This document shows, one piece after another, positions 7,644 through 16,118 of a DNA stretch of 64,000 nucleotides; the stretch's first letter is position 1; each line of letters opens with the position of its first letter. Origin of the DNA: Pseudomonas fluorescens (GTDB lineage: Bacteria > Pseudomonadota > Gammaproteobacteria > Pseudomonadales > Pseudomonadaceae); contig NZ_CABVHK010000015.1 in NCBI RefSeq assembly GCF_902497785.1, forward strand, positions 10,746 through 74,745, written 5' to 3'. The notes beneath the pieces were generated by a model. The model saw nothing but the letters and a program-made list of their open reading frames with translations, did not search any database and was not told where the DNA came from. A program made the position numbers and the translations under genes.

Positions 7644-9515
7644 ATGCTGCAGAATATCAGGGACAATTCACAAGGCTGGATTGCCAAGACCATTATCGGA
7701 ATCATCGTTGTATTGATGGCTTTCACCGGTATCGAGGCCATATTTCAGGCGACGACCAATAGCCAGGACGCGGCGAAGGTCAACGGCGAAGAAATCAGCC
7801 AGAACGAGCTGAGCCAGGCGGTCGACATGCAACGTCGTCAGCTCATGCAACAGCTGGGCAAGGACTTCGATGCTTCCTTGCTCGACGAAAAAATGCTGCG
7901 CGAATCGGCCCTCAAAGGCTTGATCGATCGCAAACTGCTGCTGCAAGGCGCAGAAGATTCAAAATTCGCGTTCTCCGAAGCGGCTTTGGACCAGGTGATC
8001 CTGCAAACCCCTGAATTCCAGGTGGATGGCAAGTTCAGCCCCGAGCGTTTCGATCAGGTTATCCGTCAACTCGGCTACAGCCGCATGCAGTTCCGCCAGA
8101 TGCTGGCTCAGGAAATGCTGATCGGTCAGTTGCGCGCGGGTTTGGCAGGCAGTGGTTTCGTCACCGATGCACAGGTTCTGGCCTTCGCCCGTCTGGAAAA
8201 ACAGACCCGCGACTTTGCTTCCCTGAACGTCAAGGTTGACCCGACGGCTGTGAAGGTGACCGACGATGAGGTCAAGGCTTACTACGACGAACACGCCAAG
8301 GAATTCATGACGCCGGATCAGGTGATCATTGATTATCTCGAGTTGAAGAAGTCCTCCTTCTTTGATCAGGTTGCCGTCAAGGACGAAGACCTGCAGGCGG
8401 CGTATCAGAAAGAAATCGCGAACCTGTCCGAGCAACGCCGGGCTGCGCACATTCTGATCGAAGTGAACGACAAGGTGACCGAGGCGCAAGCCAAGGCGAA
8501 AATCGAAGACGTTCAGGCACGTCTGGCCAAAGGCGAGAAGTTCGAGGCCCTGGCCAAGGAATTCTCCCAGGACCCGGGTTCGGCGAACAACGGCGGTGAC
8601 CTCGGCTTCGCAGGTCCTGGCGTCTACGATCCAGCGTTCGAAACAGCGCTGTACGGTTTGGCGAAGGATCAGGTTTCCGCACCGGTTCGTACTGACTTTG
8701 GTTTCCACCTGATCAAGTTGTTGGGTGTCGAAGCGCCGGAAGTGCCGACGCTGGCCAGCCTGAAAGACAAACTGACCAAAGAGCTGAAAACCCAGCAGGT
8801 CGAGCAGCGTTTTGTCGAGGCGACCAAGCAACTGGAAGACTCGTCGTTCGAATCCTCCGACCTGGCCCAGCCGGCTCAGGACCTGAAACTTACGGTTCAC
8901 ACGTCCAAGCCGTTCGGCCGGGAAGGTGGCGAGGGTGTTGCGGCCAGCCGTGCCGTGATCACTGCCGCGTTCAGTCCTGAAGTGCTGGATGAGGGTGCCA
9001 ACAGCACCGCCATCGAGCTCGATCCGGAAACCGTGATCGTGTTGCGCGCCAAGGAACACCTGAAGCCTGCGCAACTGCCGCTTGAAAGCGTGTCCGCTGC
9101 CATTCGTGCACAGTTGGCCAAGGAGCACGCCAGTGCTGCCGCCAAGACCAAGGCTGATGAACTGATCGCCAGCCTGCGCGACGGCAAGACACCGCTGGAC
9201 AAGGCCATCGATGGCCAGAACTGGAAAGTCACCGCAGCGGCGACTCGCGCTCAGGAAGGGATCGACCCGACTGTGCTGCAAGCGCTGTTCCGCATGCCCA
9301 AGCCTGCGGCCAAAGACAAGCCGACCTTCAGCAGCGTGACCCTGGCCGATGGTAGCCTGGTGATCGTGCGTCTGAACGGTGTCAACGAAGCGGCTGCACC
9401 GACCGAAGAGGAGAAGGCGCAATACCGTCGCTTCCTCGCTTCGCGCATCGGCCAGCAAGACTTCGCGGCGTATCGCAAGCAGCTGGAAGCTGAAGCAGAG
9501 ATCAAGCGTTTCTGA
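7644..9515 (+). CDS. ppiD: peptidyl-prolyl cis-trans isomerase PpiD
   Basis: Inner-membrane-anchored periplasmic folding factor that helps newly secreted proteins leave the Sec translocon. The 623-residue product has a short cytoplasmic N terminus, one membrane helix (about 16-34), a SurA-like N-terminal chaperone region, a parvulin PPIC domain at about 263-358, and a long C-terminal region. The length matches the PpiD family. The start ATG follows GGGGACGC. It is the last gene of the tig-lon block and is followed by a strong terminator. Confidence 0.95.
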   Translation: MLQNIRDNSQGWIAKTIIGIIVVLMAFTGIEAIFQATTNSQDAAKVNGEEISQNELSQAVDMQRRQLMQQLGKDFDASLLDEKMLRESALKGLIDRKLLLQGAEDSKFAFSEAALDQVILQTPEFQVDGKFSPERFDQVIRQLGYSRMQFRQMLAQEMLIGQLRAGLAGSGFVTDAQVLAFARLEKQTRDFASLNVKVDPTAVKVTDDEVKAYYDEHAKEFMTPDQVIIDYLELKKSSFFDQVAVKDEDLQAAYQKEIANLSEQRRAAHILIEVNDKVTEAQAKAKIEDVQARLAKGEKFEALAKEFSQDPGSANNGGDLGFAGPGVYDPAFETALYGLAKDQVSAPVRTDFGFHLIKLLGVEAPEVPTLASLKDKLTKELKTQQVEQRFVEATKQLEDSSFESSDLAQPAQDLKLTVHTSKPFGREGGEGVAASRAVITAAFSPEVLDEGANSTAIELDPETVIVLRAKEHLKPAQLPLESVSAAIRAQLAKEHASAAAKTKADELIASLRDGKTPLDKAIDGQNWKVTAAATRAQEGIDPTVLQALFRMPKPAAKDKPTFSSVTLADGSLVIVRLNGVNEAAAPTEEEKAQYRRFLASRIGQQDFAAYRKQLEAEAEIKRF

Positions 9516-9544
9516 TTTTTAGCTGAGTTTTCTGCGACATAAAC

Positions 9545-9572
9545 AACCCCGGCCGAACAGCCGGGGTTTTTT
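9545..9572 (+). terminator. rho-independent terminator after ppiD
   Basis: A 9-bp stem (9545-9553 with 9560-9568) of AACCCCGGC/GCCGGGGTT is followed by T6. It ends the ppiD transcript. Confidence 0.92.
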
Positions 9573-9580
9573 GTGGGCAG

Positions 9581-9664
9581 GATCAAAAGATCGTCCGAAC
9601 GCGGCCCGAGCCTGCGGCAGCTCCTACAGGATCGAGTACCACCGCAGGCTGCGATCTTTTGATC
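9581..9664. repeat. BIME-like palindromic repeat, family B
   Basis: Two inverted copies of the CAGCTCCTAC / GGCTGCGATCTTTTGATC motif face each other. The same motif recurs at 19716, 36973, 48285 and 55646, always between genes. Confidence 0.8.
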
Positions 9665-9796
9665 TTCACCGATTGGGACTTTTCCCGGCAAATGGCAGTC
9701 ACTACACCTGTAACTGTTTCAAGACACTAATCGGTGCCACGCTAAGCATCGATCTGTTGCACAATACGCCCCGGACCGTTTTCCTCAGGATGTTCA

Positions 9797-10630
9797 ATGT
9801 TTAAATCATTTCCCGTGCGGGTCGTCGGGCTGGCGTTGGTGCTGGCCGTTGCGGCCGGTTGCTCGTCGAAGAAAGTCCCGATCTATGAGCATGAGAATTT
9901 CGCTGACTCCGGAACGTTTTCGCGTAGCTACCCGGTGACCGACGCGCAATCGTGTGAAGCCGCCCGTCGGGCATTGCTCAGCCAGGGTTACATCATTACC
10001 AGCAACGACCCGAAACTGATCAGCGGCCACAAGAGCTTCCAGCAGACTGGCGAGACTCACCTGGAGATCAGCTTCAGTGTGGTCTGTGCCGATGATGGCA
10101 GCGATGGGCGTCACGCGACCATGTTTGCCAACGCGCTGCAGGATCGCTATGCGCTGAAGAAGACAAACAACTCTGCCAGCGTGGGGGTTGGCGTATTGGG
10201 TTCGGTATCGATGCCGATCGGCTCGTCTGACGATTCGATGGTCAAGGTGGCGAGTGAAACCGTGTCGTCGGCGAAATTCTACGAGCGCTTCTTCACGTTG
10301 GTTGAGTTGTTCCTGCCGGCGGAAGCGAAGAAAGCCGCGCACATCGTCGAGAAGCCGAAAACCGATCTCGGCGTGCCTGAAACCAAGCCCGCACCGGCTG
10401 CATTGGTGCCTGCGCCGGCGCCGACCGCCGCGCCTGCACCGGCCCCCGCAGCGGAGCCTGCACCAGCACCTGCCGCAGAACCGCTCGCGCCGCCACCTGA
10501 GCCGGCCCCGGTGACCCCGGCCGAAACTACCGAATCGCCACCCGCCACGGAAAACGGCACGCCACCGGCCGAATCGAACCTGCCGCCACCGACCGAACCG
10601 ATTCAGTCCATACCCGTCAGCGGTGAGTAA
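9797..10630 (+). CDS. predicted lipoprotein, DUF2242-like, with Pro/Ala-rich tail
   Basis: The 277-residue product starts with a lipoprotein signal peptide (basic start, hydrophobic stretch, LAVAAGC lipobox with Cys22), so it should be anchored to the envelope. Residues about 30-185 form a folded domain that I tentatively place in the DUF2242 family from its length and genomic neighbourhood. From about 195 to the end the protein is a low-complexity run of Pro-Ala-Glu, probably a flexible spacer or cell-wall-spanning linker. Function is unknown. It stands alone between ppiD and a convergent AraC gene. Confidence 0.8.
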   Translation: MFKSFPVRVVGLALVLAVAAGCSSKKVPIYEHENFADSGTFSRSYPVTDAQSCEAARRALLSQGYIITSNDPKLISGHKSFQQTGETHLEISFSVVCADDGSDGRHATMFANALQDRYALKKTNNSASVGVGVLGSVSMPIGSSDDSMVKVASETVSSAKFYERFFTLVELFLPAEAKKAAHIVEKPKTDLGVPETKPAPAALVPAPAPTAAPAPAPAAEPAPAPAAEPLAPPPEPAPVTPAETTESPPATENGTPPAESNLPPPTEPIQSIPVSGE

Positions 10631-10642
10631 TCAGCCCCTGAC

Positions 10643-10680
10643 GTTCCGGGATCGGCCTTTGTACTAATCGATCCCGGAAC
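10643..10680. other. 12-bp perfect inverted repeat downstream of the lipoprotein gene
   Basis: GTTCCGGGATCG (10643-10654) and its exact complement (10669-10680) flank a 14-base loop. No T-tract follows, so it is either a rho-dependent 3' end hairpin or a protein-binding palindrome. Confidence 0.6.
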
Positions 10681-10795
10681 AGCCCTCTAGATTGACCTGT
10701 GTCAACCCGGGCCGTGGTCCTGCGGCCTGTATCGAAAAAATCCTCTGATAAATTCCTCATCGCCTGCTACGTTTTATTCAGGGCGATGAAGTGTC

Positions 10796-10830
10796 GTGCC
10801 CGCGTCATTTTTCTTTCACGCGGGCACTTT
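10796..10830 (+). other. hairpin with T-rich loop upstream of the 28-residue ORF
   Basis: GTGCCCGCGT (10796-10805) pairs with ACGCGGGCAC (10818-10827), followed by TTT. The loop is pyrimidine-rich. It lies 60 bases before the small ORF at 10890 and could be a leader structure or a weak terminator. Confidence 0.45.
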
Positions 10831-10889
10831 ATGCTCAAGGCGCTGGTCATTTACTCAAGCGTTTTTCAATCAGCTGTGGGGGATTCAAA

Positions 10890-10976
10890 ATGGACGATTA
10901 TCAAGAAGAGCTGCTCGAGTTCCAGGCGTTTGAACTGGACCCGCTGGAACCTGCGGAAGATGCGACCGAGCTGTAA
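10890..10976 (+). CDS. very small acidic protein (28 residues), unknown
   Basis: An ATG preceded by GGGGG at a suitable distance opens a 28-codon frame ending in TAA. The product is strongly acidic (about ten Asp/Glu, one or no basic residue) with regular Glu/Leu spacing that suggests an amphipathic helix. It lies three bases from the end of the convergent AraC gene. I do not recognise it. The ribosome site and composition favour a real gene over chance, but there is no homology evidence in the sequence itself. Confidence 0.45.
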   Translation: MDDYQEELLEFQAFELDPLEPAEDATEL

Positions 10977-10979
10977 GCG

Positions 10980-12020
10980 TCAGGCTGATTGGCGGTGACT
11001 GCGGCGAAACTCGCCGGGTGTCTGACCGCTCCAGCGTTTGAAGGCGCGTTGAAACGCTTCGGCTGAGGCAAAGCCCAGCAGGTAGGCGATTTCGCCGAAC
11101 GCCAGTTCGGTGTCGCGTATGTAGGTCATGGCCAGATCGCGACGGGTGTCATTAAGAATGGCGCGAAATTGCGTGCCTTCCTCGGCGAGTTTGCGACGCA
11201 AGGTCCAGGTCGGCAGCTTCAGGCGTGCCGCCACTTCTTCCAGGTCGGGTTCCCGGCCACCATTGAGCAACGGCCCCAGCAACTGAGTGATGCGTTCACG
11301 CAGGCTGCGGGTGCGTGTCAGTTGCTCCAGTTCGCGATCACACAGTTGCAGCAGGTGCCGCCAGGTGCTGGGGCAGTGCAGCGGGTTGCGCTGAGCGAGA
11401 CTCGCGAGGCTCAGGCGCAGTTGATTCTGTTCGGCGCCGAACTGGATCGGGCAATCGCCCAGCACCGAATACGCCTCACGGTAATCCGGTTCGGCGAATT
11501 CGATGTCGATGCGTTCGGCCCGCAACGGAGCGGCGCTGACACTGGACAATTGCTGCAACCAGCCGGCAATGATCGAATCCACCACGAAGCGGTTGTAGGC
11601 GTTGTAGGGGCTGATGGAGTAGAACCGCAGCCAGGCACCCTGGGCGTCTTCGTGAAAGCTCGATTGGCCGCGATAGTTGGACCCGTACAAGGCTTCAAAG
11701 CGAATCAGGCAGCGCGCCGCTTCGCGCACTGTCGGCGCCTGCGCGGCAGTGACTCCGGCGAGGCCGGCCTGGCTCAGGCGGCTGAGCTGGCCCATACGTA
11801 AACCCAGGGCCGGGTCGTCGGTCAGTTGAATGGCGCCGTGGCCCAGGCGCATGTAGCGCGGAATCGACAGTCGCGCGCCGGCTTCGCCCAGGCGAGCCGG
11901 GTCGAGGCCATACTGGTCGAGCAGGGACTGAGGATCTACACCGTGGCTGCGAACTGCATCGGCCAGGCTGTGTACAAAGCCCACCGACAAATCACCCAGA
12001 CGCATCGGCAGCGGTTTCAT
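10980..12020 (-). CDS. AraC-family transcriptional regulator
   Basis: The 346-residue product has an N-terminal Arabinose_bd-type sensor region (about 20-205) and a C-terminal AraC helix-turn-helix pair (about 245-340), including the second-helix signature AFGEIAYLLGFASAEAFQRAFKRW. This architecture is typical of Pseudomonas catabolic activators in the OruR/ArgR-like group. Its ATG lies 3 bases after the end of the nitrilase-fold gene transcribed in the same direction, so the two are probably cotranscribed. The ligand is unknown. Confidence 0.9.
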   Translation of the reverse strand: MKPLPMRLGDLSVGFVHSLADAVRSHGVDPQSLLDQYGLDPARLGEAGARLSIPRYMRLGHGAIQLTDDPALGLRMGQLSRLSQAGLAGVTAAQAPTVREAARCLIRFEALYGSNYRGQSSFHEDAQGAWLRFYSISPYNAYNRFVVDSIIAGWLQQLSSVSAAPLRAERIDIEFAEPDYREAYSVLGDCPIQFGAEQNQLRLSLASLAQRNPLHCPSTWRHLLQLCDRELEQLTRTRSLRERITQLLGPLLNGGREPDLEEVAARLKLPTWTLRRKLAEEGTQFRAILNDTRRDLAMTYIRDTELAFGEIAYLLGFASAEAFQRAFKRWSGQTPGEFRRSHRQSA

Positions 12021-12023
12021 GGT

Positions 12024-13154
12024 CTACAACCAGATGTTCAGCAAGCGCGCGCCACGCACGTTGCCGCCGGCGAAATGTTGCCCGTTGCTGCTGAGAAAAC
12101 TTTGCCCGGCGCTACCCTGGTCCCAGAATTGCCCCCGCAGAAACACGCTCATGCCCGCGATGGCCTGGCTGCTGGGCGGTTGCGCGGTCAATGTCAGGTG
12201 ATGCCAGGCCTGGCCTTCACTGAGTTCGCCCGCCTTGAGACTGACCGAACCGGGTGTCGACAATCCCTTGAAACCGCGCCAGGGCTTGTCCCACGTACCG
12301 CGACCGCTGACAAAGGCCGGAACCGCGACCAGCTGCGCGCCTTGATCATCGAGTTTACGGTAGTTGTCCGGGTACCAGCTGTCGCTGCCGATCAGCACCC
12401 CGAGGCGACCCGCCGGCGTGTCGACCACGCTCAGGGTATGTTCGCCATTGGCCTGGATCACTTCACGCTGGTCGAAAATCGGGTGCATCTGCCGTTGGGG
12501 CTGCCCGATCGGCAGGCCGTCGCGACCGAACACCACGCTGCTGTTGAACAACGCGCCGCGGCCGATTTTCAGGGTGCCGTCGATGATGCTCGGTTCGGGC
12601 AGCACGATGGAGCCCGCGACCAGCGTCACGTGAAACTCTTTCGCCAGACCGCCGAACAACCTTTGGTAATCCTTGGCCATGCCTTTGGCTTTCATGCGCA
12701 GGTGGGCATCGTCGAGGCGGTTGTCGCCTCTGGCGCTGATCAGCGCGCGGACGAACTTCACCGGGTTGCTCACCGCCAGCCAGTTCATCGCTTCCTTGAT
12801 GGTCGGGGCCTGGTACAACTCGTCTTTTTCGCCGCTGACCATCAGCCAGGTGCCGACATGTTCCGGCAGCACGACGATGGTTTTCTCGTTCAACAGCCCC
12901 TGTTCCTGGGCTTTTTGCAGATAGGCCGCGAGTTTGCGGTGCAAGCGCTCGGTGCTTTGATAGTCGGTGGGGAACAGTTCCGGCTGAATGCCCAGAAGGT
13001 TGCCGCGATCGGCCGGCGTTCCCTGATCGATGGCGAGATCGATGCGCAGGTCCGACAGGTAATGGCCCGCCGGGCGATCCGCGGCCCACATGGCGTAGGT
13101 CGTCAGGGCGGCAATCAATGCCATGGAGAAAGTCAGGTACAGAAGTTTGCGCAT
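12024..13154 (-). CDS. nitrilase-fold (carbon-nitrogen hydrolase) protein lacking the catalytic Cys
   Basis: The 376-residue product has an N-terminal signal anchor (about 5-24) and then a CN-hydrolase domain. The catalytic Glu is visible in VVLPEHVG (about 98). At the nucleophile elbow, where the family reads CYD or CxD, this protein reads GVLIGSDSWYPDN, so the expected Cys is Gly. The active-site strand and the following WYPDN are otherwise conserved. It is therefore likely a membrane-tethered non-catalytic member, or it uses different chemistry. It precedes, and is probably cotranscribed with, the AraC regulator. Confidence 0.8.
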   Translation of the reverse strand: MRKLLYLTFSMALIAALTTYAMWAADRPAGHYLSDLRIDLAIDQGTPADRGNLLGIQPELFPTDYQSTERLHRKLAAYLQKAQEQGLLNEKTIVVLPEHVGTWLMVSGEKDELYQAPTIKEAMNWLAVSNPVKFVRALISARGDNRLDDAHLRMKAKGMAKDYQRLFGGLAKEFHVTLVAGSIVLPEPSIIDGTLKIGRGALFNSSVVFGRDGLPIGQPQRQMHPIFDQREVIQANGEHTLSVVDTPAGRLGVLIGSDSWYPDNYRKLDDQGAQLVAVPAFVSGRGTWDKPWRGFKGLSTPGSVSLKAGELSEGQAWHHLTLTAQPPSSQAIAGMSVFLRGQFWDQGSAGQSFLSSNGQHFAGGNVRGARLLNIWL

Positions 13155-13417
13155 GGGGAAACAGTTAGTGGCCGTGTTCAGGGTTCATGATTGGCGTTCT
13201 GGATGGGGGACGAGGCTACGGTAAAACAACCCGTTGGGGGGCTGTTTTTTTATTTTTTTACGGTTTTGACCTGAATGAGGACTAATGACGTCGAACCAAC
13301 GCAAAGCCATGTCGCCATGATCGATATGTGCCGAATTCGTCATCGCTGCGGCCTAAAGCGATCAAGCCGTGGGGATTGGGGTGGGACAGTCTGGACGGTC
13401 TGTTCAAGGAGGTGATT

Positions 13418-14425
13418 ATGATCCGTCTGTCCCTGGCCGAAGCTCGCGAGCTGGCCGAATCGATCTTGCTGCACAACGGTTTCAACCTTGCCCACGCTCA
13501 GGCGGTGACAGCCACAGTGATTGCCGGCGAGCGCGATGGTTGCGCCTCCCATGGTTTGTATCGGATTCTGGGCTGCGTCAACTCACTCAGGGCCGGTAAA
13601 GTGTCGGCCGATGCCGAGCCGCTGGTCATTGATCAGGCGCCTTCGATCGTGCGCGTGGATGCGGCGAGTGGTTTTTCACAATTGGCGTACCAGGCGGGGC
13701 TGCCGTTGCTGGTGCAGAAAACCCGGGCAAACGGTATTGCTGCGCTGGCAATCAATCGCTGCGTGCATTTCTCTGCGCTGTGGGTCGAGATCGAGCAACT
13801 GACGGCGGTCGGGCTCGTGGCATTGGCCTGCAATCCCAGTCATGCCTGGGTGGCGCCCGCGGGCGGCAGCCAGCCAGTGTTTGGCACCAATCCCATTGCG
13901 TTCGGCTGGCCACGCCGGGGCAAGGACCCGTTTGTGTTCGATTTCGCCACCAGTGCGATTGCCCGTGGCGATATCGAGTTGCACCGGCGCGCCGGCAAAG
14001 CGCTTCCCGAGGGCTGGGGTGTGGACGCGCAGGGCCAGCCAAGCACCGATGCCAACGTGGTGCTCGATACGGGCGCGATGCTGACGTTCGGTGGGCATAA
14101 AGGCTCGGCGCTGGCAGCCATGGTGGAGCTGATCGCCGGACCGCTGATCGGTGACCTGACCAGTGCCGAGTCACTGGTTTACGACGCCGGGAGCAAATCC
14201 TCGCCGTACCATGGCGAGTTGATCATCGCGCTTGATCCACGACGTTTTCTCGGCGACTCCACCGAGCAACATCTGGCGCGTGCCGAAGCCTTGTTCGAGA
14301 ACATTCAAGGGCAGGGTGCACGATTGCCCTCGCAAAGGCGCTATGAAGCGCGAGTGCGTAGCCTGGTGGAGGGGGTGGAGATTCCCGAGGCGTTGTACAA
14401 CGATCTGAAAGCACTATTGGAATGA
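13418..14425 (+). CDS. malate/L-lactate dehydrogenase-family imino-acid reductase (probable 1-pyrroline-2-carboxylate/1-piperideine-2-carboxylate reductase)
   Basis: The 335-residue product belongs to the Ldh_2 (type II malate/L-lactate dehydrogenase) family, whose DpkA members reduce 1-piperideine-2-carboxylate and 1-pyrroline-2-carboxylate with NADPH to pipecolate and proline. Family landmarks include the early His in CASHGLYRI and the nucleotide-binding GTNPIAFGWPR. The ATG at 13418 has a perfect AAGGAGGTGA Shine-Dalgarno; the longer frame from 13328 lacks one. Beside the aconitase X and hydroxyproline genes, the natural role is making L-proline from the cis-3-hydroxyproline dehydration product. 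Substrate is inferred from context. Confidence 0.85.
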   Translation: MIRLSLAEARELAESILLHNGFNLAHAQAVTATVIAGERDGCASHGLYRILGCVNSLRAGKVSADAEPLVIDQAPSIVRVDAASGFSQLAYQAGLPLLVQKTRANGIAALAINRCVHFSALWVEIEQLTAVGLVALACNPSHAWVAPAGGSQPVFGTNPIAFGWPRRGKDPFVFDFATSAIARGDIELHRRAGKALPEGWGVDAQGQPSTDANVVLDTGAMLTFGGHKGSALAAMVELIAGPLIGDLTSAESLVYDAGSKSSPYHGELIIALDPRRFLGDSTEQHLARAEALFENIQGQGARLPSQRRYEARVRSLVEGVEIPEALYNDLKALLE

Positions 14426-14433
14426 GTGAAAGA

Positions 14434-14466
14434 ATGCGCCACCGCAAACCGGTGGCGCTTTTTTTT
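14434..14466 (+). terminator. terminator after the imino-acid reductase gene
   Basis: A 9-bp stem GCGCCACCG/CGGTGGCGC (14436-14444 with 14450-14458) followed by T8. It separates this gene from the convergent aldehyde dehydrogenase gene. Confidence 0.92.
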
Positions 14467-16045
14467 ACAGCGGGTCCCGTTGGTGGATGCCATCCACCAG
14501 CCGGTCGATACCCAGCGGATTGGCGTTTTTCAACGGGTCTGGCAAGAGCGCGTCCGGGCAGTTCTGGTAACACACCGGGCGCAGGAATCGATCAATGGCC
14601 AGGCTGCCGACCGAGGTGCCGCGAGCATCGGAGGTGGCCGGATAGGGGCCGCCATGCACCATCGCATCGCAGACTTCGACGCCGGTCGGGTAACCGTTGA
14701 ACAACACCCGTCCGACTTTTTGCTCCAGCAGCGGTAACAGCTCAGGGTGACTGTGCAGGTCGCCGGCTTCAGCAATCAGCGTGGCTGTGAGTTGCCCGTG
14801 CAAGTGCTGAAGTGCCCGTTGCAGTTCGGCTTTGTCGGCCACTTCCACCAGCACTGTCGCCGGACCGAACACTTCTTCTTGCAACAGTGGGTCGCCCTCG
14901 AGCAACAGACTGACGTCAGCCTTGAACAGTTGCGGCTGCGCCTGTGTGCCTTGTTGATCGCGGCCGGCCAGGTGAGTGATGTTGCGGTGCGCGTGCAACG
15001 CCTGCACACCGTTGGCGTAGCTTTTGAGCGTGCCGAGGTTGAGCATGGTCTGCCCCGGTTGCCCGGCCATCAAGGTGCTCAGCATTTGGGTAAAGGCGCT
15101 GAATGCTGGCGAGCGAATACCGATCACCAGTCCCGGATTTGTGCAGAACTGGCCACAACCAAGCACCACGGAGGCGGCGAGTTCGCTGGCAATTTTCTCG
15201 CCCCGCACTTGCAGTGCTTCGGGCAATACCACCACAGGATTGATGCTGCTCATTTCGGCGAACACGGGAATCGGCTGCGGTCGTGCCGCAGCCATGTCGC
15301 ACAGCGCACGCCCACCCTTGAGTGACCCCGTGAAACTAACCGCCTGAATCGCCGGGTGTTTGACCAGAGTTTCGCCTACGCCAGAACCGTAGATCATGTT
15401 GAACACACCTTTGGGCATGTCAGTCTGCTCGGCGGCACGGATGATCGCGTCGGCCACGAGTTCGGCAGTCGCCATATGCCCGCTGTGGGCCTTGAACACC
15501 ACCGGACAACCGGCGGCCAACGCAGCAGCGGTATCGCCACCGGCGGTGGAGAAAGCCAACGGGAAGTTGCTCGCACCGAACACCGCAACCGGACCGACGC
15601 CGATCCGGTATTGGCGCAGATCAACCCGTGGCAGCGGCTTGCGCTCGGGCAGGGCTCGGTCGATGCGTGCAGCATGAAAATCTCCACGGCGCAGGACTTG
15701 GGCAAACAGGCGCATCTGGCTGCTGGTGCGAGTACGTTCACCCAGAATGCGTCCGTTCGGCAGCGCCGTCTCGCGGGTCACCAGAGCGATGAAATCATCA
15801 TCCAGTGCCTCCAGTTGCGTGGCGATGGCGTCGAGAAACTCCGCGCGACGTAGGGCCGACAACGTGCGAAAGGTCGGGTAGGCGGCTGCGGCGGCCTGGG
15901 CGGCAGCGTCGACTTCTTCGTCGGTGGCCTGCATGAACGCGTAGGGCAGCGCTTCACCGGTAGTGGCGTCGTGGCTACGCACGGTGATCTCGCCGGCGGC
16001 ACTGCGCGCACCACCGATGTAGTTGTGTCCGATGATCCGGGGCAT
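14465..16045 (-). CDS. alpha-ketoglutarate semialdehyde dehydrogenase
   Basis: NAD(P)-dependent aldehyde dehydrogenase of 526 residues, expected to oxidise 2,5-dioxopentanoate to alpha-ketoglutarate as the last step of hydroxyproline catabolism. The catalytic Cys301 is in GQFCTNPG and the general base Glu264 in FAEMSS. The cofactor region FGASNFPLAFSTAGGD is of the long KGSADH-type subgroup. It is the most downstream member of a minus-strand run containing the deaminase that makes its substrate. A paralogue acting on sugar-acid intermediates cannot be excluded, but the neighbours favour hydroxyproline. Confidence 0.9.
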   Translation of the reverse strand: MPRIIGHNYIGGARSAAGEITVRSHDATTGEALPYAFMQATDEEVDAAAQAAAAAYPTFRTLSALRRAEFLDAIATQLEALDDDFIALVTRETALPNGRILGERTRTSSQMRLFAQVLRRGDFHAARIDRALPERKPLPRVDLRQYRIGVGPVAVFGASNFPLAFSTAGGDTAAALAAGCPVVFKAHSGHMATAELVADAIIRAAEQTDMPKGVFNMIYGSGVGETLVKHPAIQAVSFTGSLKGGRALCDMAAARPQPIPVFAEMSSINPVVVLPEALQVRGEKIASELAASVVLGCGQFCTNPGLVIGIRSPAFSAFTQMLSTLMAGQPGQTMLNLGTLKSYANGVQALHAHRNITHLAGRDQQGTQAQPQLFKADVSLLLEGDPLLQEEVFGPATVLVEVADKAELQRALQHLHGQLTATLIAEAGDLHSHPELLPLLEQKVGRVLFNGYPTGVEVCDAMVHGGPYPATSDARGTSVGSLAIDRFLRPVCYQNCPDALLPDPLKNANPLGIDRLVDGIHQRDPL

Positions 16046-16073
16046 GAAAAACTCCGTTTGGGATGTAGATGTC

Positions 16074-16110
16074 CTGTAGGAGCCGGCTTGCTGCGGGCGG
16101 CTCCAACAGG
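16074..16110. repeat. single REP-like palindrome
   Basis: TGTAGGAGCCGGCTTGC and a facing GGCGGCTCCAACAGG form an imperfect hairpin between the MFS and aldehyde dehydrogenase genes. It resembles half of the larger paired repeats in this window. Confidence 0.55.
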
Positions 16111-16118
16111 AAACCGTG

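Noticed and set aside
13200..13262. Terminator-like T-rich stretch upstream of the imino-acid reductase gene
   Set aside because: A short AACAACCC / GGGGCTGTT pairing with T7 is present but no plus-strand gene precedes it. The upstream gene is divergent, so a terminator there has no clear role.
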